Shown: one piece after another, positions 4,756-7,249 of the stretch
Position numbering within the stretch: position 1 is the stretch's first letter
Layout: each line of letters begins with the position of its first letter
Assembly (NCBI GenBank): GCA_937891475.1
Contig: CALATC010000022.1
Location: 1 to 7,249, forward strand
Source of the DNA: an uncultured Granulicatella sp.
Lineage (GTDB): Bacteria; Bacillota; Bacilli; Lactobacillales; Aerococcaceae
Direction: 5' to 3'
Length of the DNA stretch: 7,249 bases
The notes under the pieces: generated by a model
Told to the model about the DNA's origin: nothing
The model's input: only the letters and a program-made list of their open reading frames with translations
Database searches by the model: none
Program-made: the position numbers and the translations under genes

Positions 4756-7249
4756 ATGAAAATTCATAAAAAATCATTACTAATTGGGAGTGCAAGCCTT
4801 GTTTTATTGGGAGGTTGTTCACTGTTTAATACTCAAAATACAAGTCAGCAAACAGAATCAGAAACGACAACAACAGAAATTTCAAAAGCTGATTTAGCAA
4901 AATTTGAAAAAATTGCTGAAGAAGTAAAAGAAAACAAACCAAAAACAATTGTGGGAGAAGTATTCGAAAATGGATACTTAAAAAAACATGGAGATCACTA
5001 TCATTTTGTATACGGAGCTCCACCAGCAGATGCTATCTATGAACAAAAAACTTCTACTACGAAAGCCATTAGTTCTGCAGATGACGGATATGTGTTTAAT
5101 CCAAATGACATTGTAGAAGAAAATGAAATGGGATATGTCGTTCGTCACGGAGATCATTACCATTTTATTTATAAAAATAATGCCCAACAAACACTTGCTA
5201 CAACACTTGCTACAAATCCGGTAGCACATGAACATCATGAAGAAGTTGAAGATGGCTATGTTTTTGATAAAAAAGATGTTGTTAGCGAAACTGAAACAGG
5301 GTATATCGTTCGTCATGGAGACCATTTCCATTATATTTATAAAGATAAACAAGGAAATCCTGTAGTAACTGCTGAACATCACGACCATGAAAGTGAACAC
5401 CATGATCATGAGGGTGAGAAACATGAGCACGAAGGTGAACACGATGATCATGACCATGATGGGTATGTATTTGACAAGAAAGATATTGTAAGTGAAACAG
5501 CAGAAGGTTATGTAGTTCGACATGGAGACCACTTCCATTTTATTTATAAAAATCAAGTGAATCCTGAAAGCACACAGCCTGATACTGTTACATCAACGAT
5601 TGGAAAAGTTGAAAGGGTAGAAAAGGAACTACATGGTTTAACAGGAGGAAGTGCAACAAAACCTACGACTCCTGAAACAAAACCAAACACTGAAGCTCCA
5701 ACTACACAGCCAAAAGAAAAACAATTTGCCGGAATTCATTATAGAACAAGTGACGGATTTTTATTTGATGGAAATCATATTATTGGAACATCAGGAGAAA
5801 ATTTATTAGTAGCTCATAATGGGAATATGAAAGATATTCATGTGATTCCATTTGAACAATTAGTCCATACAAAATGGGAAAATTTAATTCCTAAAGAACA
5901 TTTAGAAGCAGCTAAAGTACGCTATGATGGGACTGCAACGGCACCTAAAGAGGAACATCACCATGATGATGCAACGAAACCTGCAGAAATGAGTGAGTTA
6001 GATAAAAAAATCGAAGAAAAAATTGCAGGTATTATGAAACAATACGGTGTAAAACGTGAAAGTATTGTAGTCAATAAAGAAAAAAATGCCATTATTTATC
6101 CACACGGAGATCACCATCACGCTGATCCAATTGATGAACATAAACCAGTTGGAATTGGACACTCTCATAGCAATTATGAACTCTTCAAACCAGAAGAAGG
6201 AGTGGCTAAAAAAGAAGGGAATAAAGTTTATACAGGTGAAGAATTAGCAAGTGTTATAAAATTATTGAAAAATAATACATTTAACAACCAAAACTTTACA
6301 TTAGCAAATGGACATAAACGTGTGTCCTTCAGTTTCCCTCCAGAATTAGAGAAAAAATTAGGAACAAATATGATGGTGAAACTAACGACTCCAGATGGAA
6401 AAACGATTGAAAAATTATCAGGAAAAGTATTTGGTGAAGGTGTCGGTAATATTGCTAATTTTGAATTAGATAAACCATATTTACCTGGAGAAACATTTAA
6501 ATACACGATTACTTCAAAAGACTATCCAGAAGTAAATTATGAAGGAACATTTACAGTTCCGTCTTCATTAGCTTACAATATGGCAAGTCGTACGATTTTC
6601 TATCCATTCCATGCGGGGGATACTTATTTAAGAGTGAAACCTCAATATGCAGTACCAAAAGGGACTGATGCTTTAGTCAGAGTATTTGATGAATTTCATG
6701 GAAATGCGTACTTAGAAAATAACTACAAAGTGGGTGAAATTAAACTCCCTATTCCAAAATTAAATCAAGGAACTACGATGACAGCAGGAAATAAAATTCC
6801 GGTAACTTTCATGGCAAATGCTTATTTAGAAAATCAATCATCTTATATTGTAGAAGTGCCGATTTTAGAGAAAAATAATCAAACAGAAAAACCTGGAGTT
6901 TTATCACAATTCAAAGGACATGAAACAGAAGAAACTTCTAAGCCTGTCGAAAAAGGTGAAGAATCGCCAAAAGAAACTGGAAAACCTGTAGAGAAAGTTG
7001 AAGGAAGTTCAACACCAACAGGCGAAGGATTAAAACCTGAGTCAGAAAAACCAAATGAGAATTCTATTTCTGAGCCAGGATTAGAAGAAGCACCAGCAGT
7101 AGATCCAGTACAAGAAAAAATTGCGAAATTTGCTGCTAGCTACGGATTAGGATTAGATAGTGTCATTTTCAATATGGATGGAACGATTGAATTACGTTTA
7201 CCAAGTGGAAAAGTCGTTAAAAAGAATATGGCAGATTTTACAGGAGAAG
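4756..7249 (+). CDS. pht: Pht-like histidine triad zinc-binding lipoprotein (3' end outside window)
   Basis: 831 residues are visible and the frame is still open at the window end. A lipoprotein signal is clear: Lys at 2, 5 and 6, a hydrophobic stretch, then LLGGC with Cys21 for lipidation, so the protein should be anchored on the outer face of the membrane. Five histidine triads HGDHxH start at residues 78, 131, 187, 256 and 450. A degenerate sixth is HNGNMKDIH (354-362). Three 31-residue repeats carry triads two to four. A linker at 208-234 has 11 His among Asp/Glu. From about residue 416 the protein closely resembles, from memory, pneumococcal PhtE (YELFKPEEGVAKKEG, FELDKPYLPGETFKYTI). A Pro/Glu/Lys linker (712-784) precedes a last module from 785. 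Pht proteins capture zinc for Adc-type importers and can act as adhesins. ATG 4756 follows GAGGGAG (4744-4750). Confidence 0.92.
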   Translation, partial: MKIHKKSLLIGSASLVLLGGCSLFNTQNTSQQTESETTTTEISKADLAKFEKIAEEVKENKPKTIVGEVFENGYLKKHGDHYHFVYGAPPADAIYEQKTSTTKAISSADDGYVFNPNDIVEENEMGYVVRHGDHYHFIYKNNAQQTLATTLATNPVAHEHHEEVEDGYVFDKKDVVSETETGYIVRHGDHFHYIYKDKQGNPVVTAEHHDHESEHHDHEGEKHEHEGEHDDHDHDGYVFDKKDIVSETAEGYVVRHGDHFHFIYKNQVNPESTQPDTVTSTIGKVERVEKELHGLTGGSATKPTTPETKPNTEAPTTQPKEKQFAGIHYRTSDGFLFDGNHIIGTSGENLLVAHNGNMKDIHVIPFEQLVHTKWENLIPKEHLEAAKVRYDGTATAPKEEHHHDDATKPAEMSELDKKIEEKIAGIMKQYGVKRESIVVNKEKNAIIYPHGDHHHADPIDEHKPVGIGHSHSNYELFKPEEGVAKKEGNKVYTGEELASVIKLLKNNTFNNQNFTLANGHKRVSFSFPPELEKKLGTNMMVKLTTPDGKTIEKLSGKVFGEGVGNIANFELDKPYLPGETFKYTITSKDYPEVNYEGTFTVPSSLAYNMASRTIFYPFHAGDTYLRVKPQYAVPKGTDALVRVFDEFHGNAYLENNYKVGEIKLPIPKLNQGTTMTAGNKIPVTFMANAYLENQSSYIVEVPILEKNNQTEKPGVLSQFKGHETEETSKPVEKGEESPKETGKPVEKVEGSSTPTGEGLKPESEKPNENSISEPGLEEAPAVDPVQEKIAKFAASYGLGLDSVIFNMDGTIELRLPSGKVVKKNMADFTGE
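5083..5550 (+). repeat. Three diverged 31-codon histidine-triad repeats
   Basis: Units at 5083-5175, 5251-5343 and 5458-5550 encode residues 110-140, 166-196 and 235-265. Each has the plan DGYVF..(N)DIV..E..GY(V/I)VRHGDH(Y/F)H(F/Y)IYK. Units two and three are the most alike (DGYVFDKKD-V/I-VSET). The spacers differ: the first contains a 12-bp duplication, the second is the His/Asp/Glu-rich linker. Duplication within the gene is the simplest origin. Confidence 0.9.
5191..5214 (+). repeat. Perfect 12-bp tandem duplication inside the histidine triad gene
   Basis: ACACTTGCTACA occurs twice in direct succession (5191-5202 and 5203-5214), encoding TLATTLAT at residues 146-153. It keeps the frame and lies in a spacer between triad repeats, where length change should be tolerated. 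It looks like a recent slippage event. Confidence 0.9.

Noticed and set aside
4978..5556. 192-codon open frame on the minus strand with a hydrophobic, membrane-like translation
   Set aside because: It lies wholly antisense to the His-triad repeats; its Met/Ile/Phe-rich composition is the reverse complement of His/Asp/Lys codons. It has no ribosome binding site or family resemblance.
6228..6506. 92-codon minus-strand frame
   Set aside because: It is antisense to a well-conserved Pht domain with no start signals; a chance frame.

Overview
The window is A+T-rich Gram-positive DNA, most likely from a Lactobacillales genome. The grounds are strong AAAGGAGG ribosome binding sites, canonical sigma-A promoters, candidate operators of the Fur family (PerR- and Zur-like) and a streptococcal-type histidine triad lipoprotein. 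A class I preQ1 riboswitch, rather than the class II type usual in streptococci, and a Zur-like rather than AdcR-like operator both lean towards a non-streptococcal member such as a Granulicatella/Carnobacteriaceae relative. The genus is an inference.

All recognised genes read rightwards. Positions 1-270 hold the 3' end of guaB (IMP dehydrogenase), followed by a short copy of a structured repeat. Positions 410-971 are a self-contained dps unit: promoter, PerR-like operator between -35 and -10, a ferritin-like gene and a 20-bp palindromic terminator. Positions 987-2416 hold a MATE-family efflux gene with its own promoter. Positions 2414-4254 form the queuosine operon: promoter, preQ1-I riboswitch with a terminator/antiterminator switch, queF, queC, queT and a terminator. 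QueC makes preQ0, QueF reduces it to preQ1, and QueT is the predicted precursor importer; preQ1 should switch the operon off.

Positions 4255-4755 are a gene-free stretch of about 500 bases. It holds two large, related structured elements in opposite orientations (4269-4432 and 4503-4667), then a promoter with a Zur-like palindrome. They precede a long open gene (4756 to the window end) for a Pht-like zinc-binding lipoprotein with five HGDHxH triads and a His-rich linker.

The most interesting signal is the structured repeat family: three copies, two long and one short. Conserved single-stranded blocks and a constant CCTTGGT hairpin loop are kept, while the stems differ by paired compensatory changes. 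That suggests selection on a folded RNA (or cruciform DNA). I do not recognise it as a named family. Other points worth checking are the Zur-like operator on the Pht gene, the fully traceable riboswitch switch, and a C-terminal Pht region that, from memory, is very close to pneumococcal PhtE.
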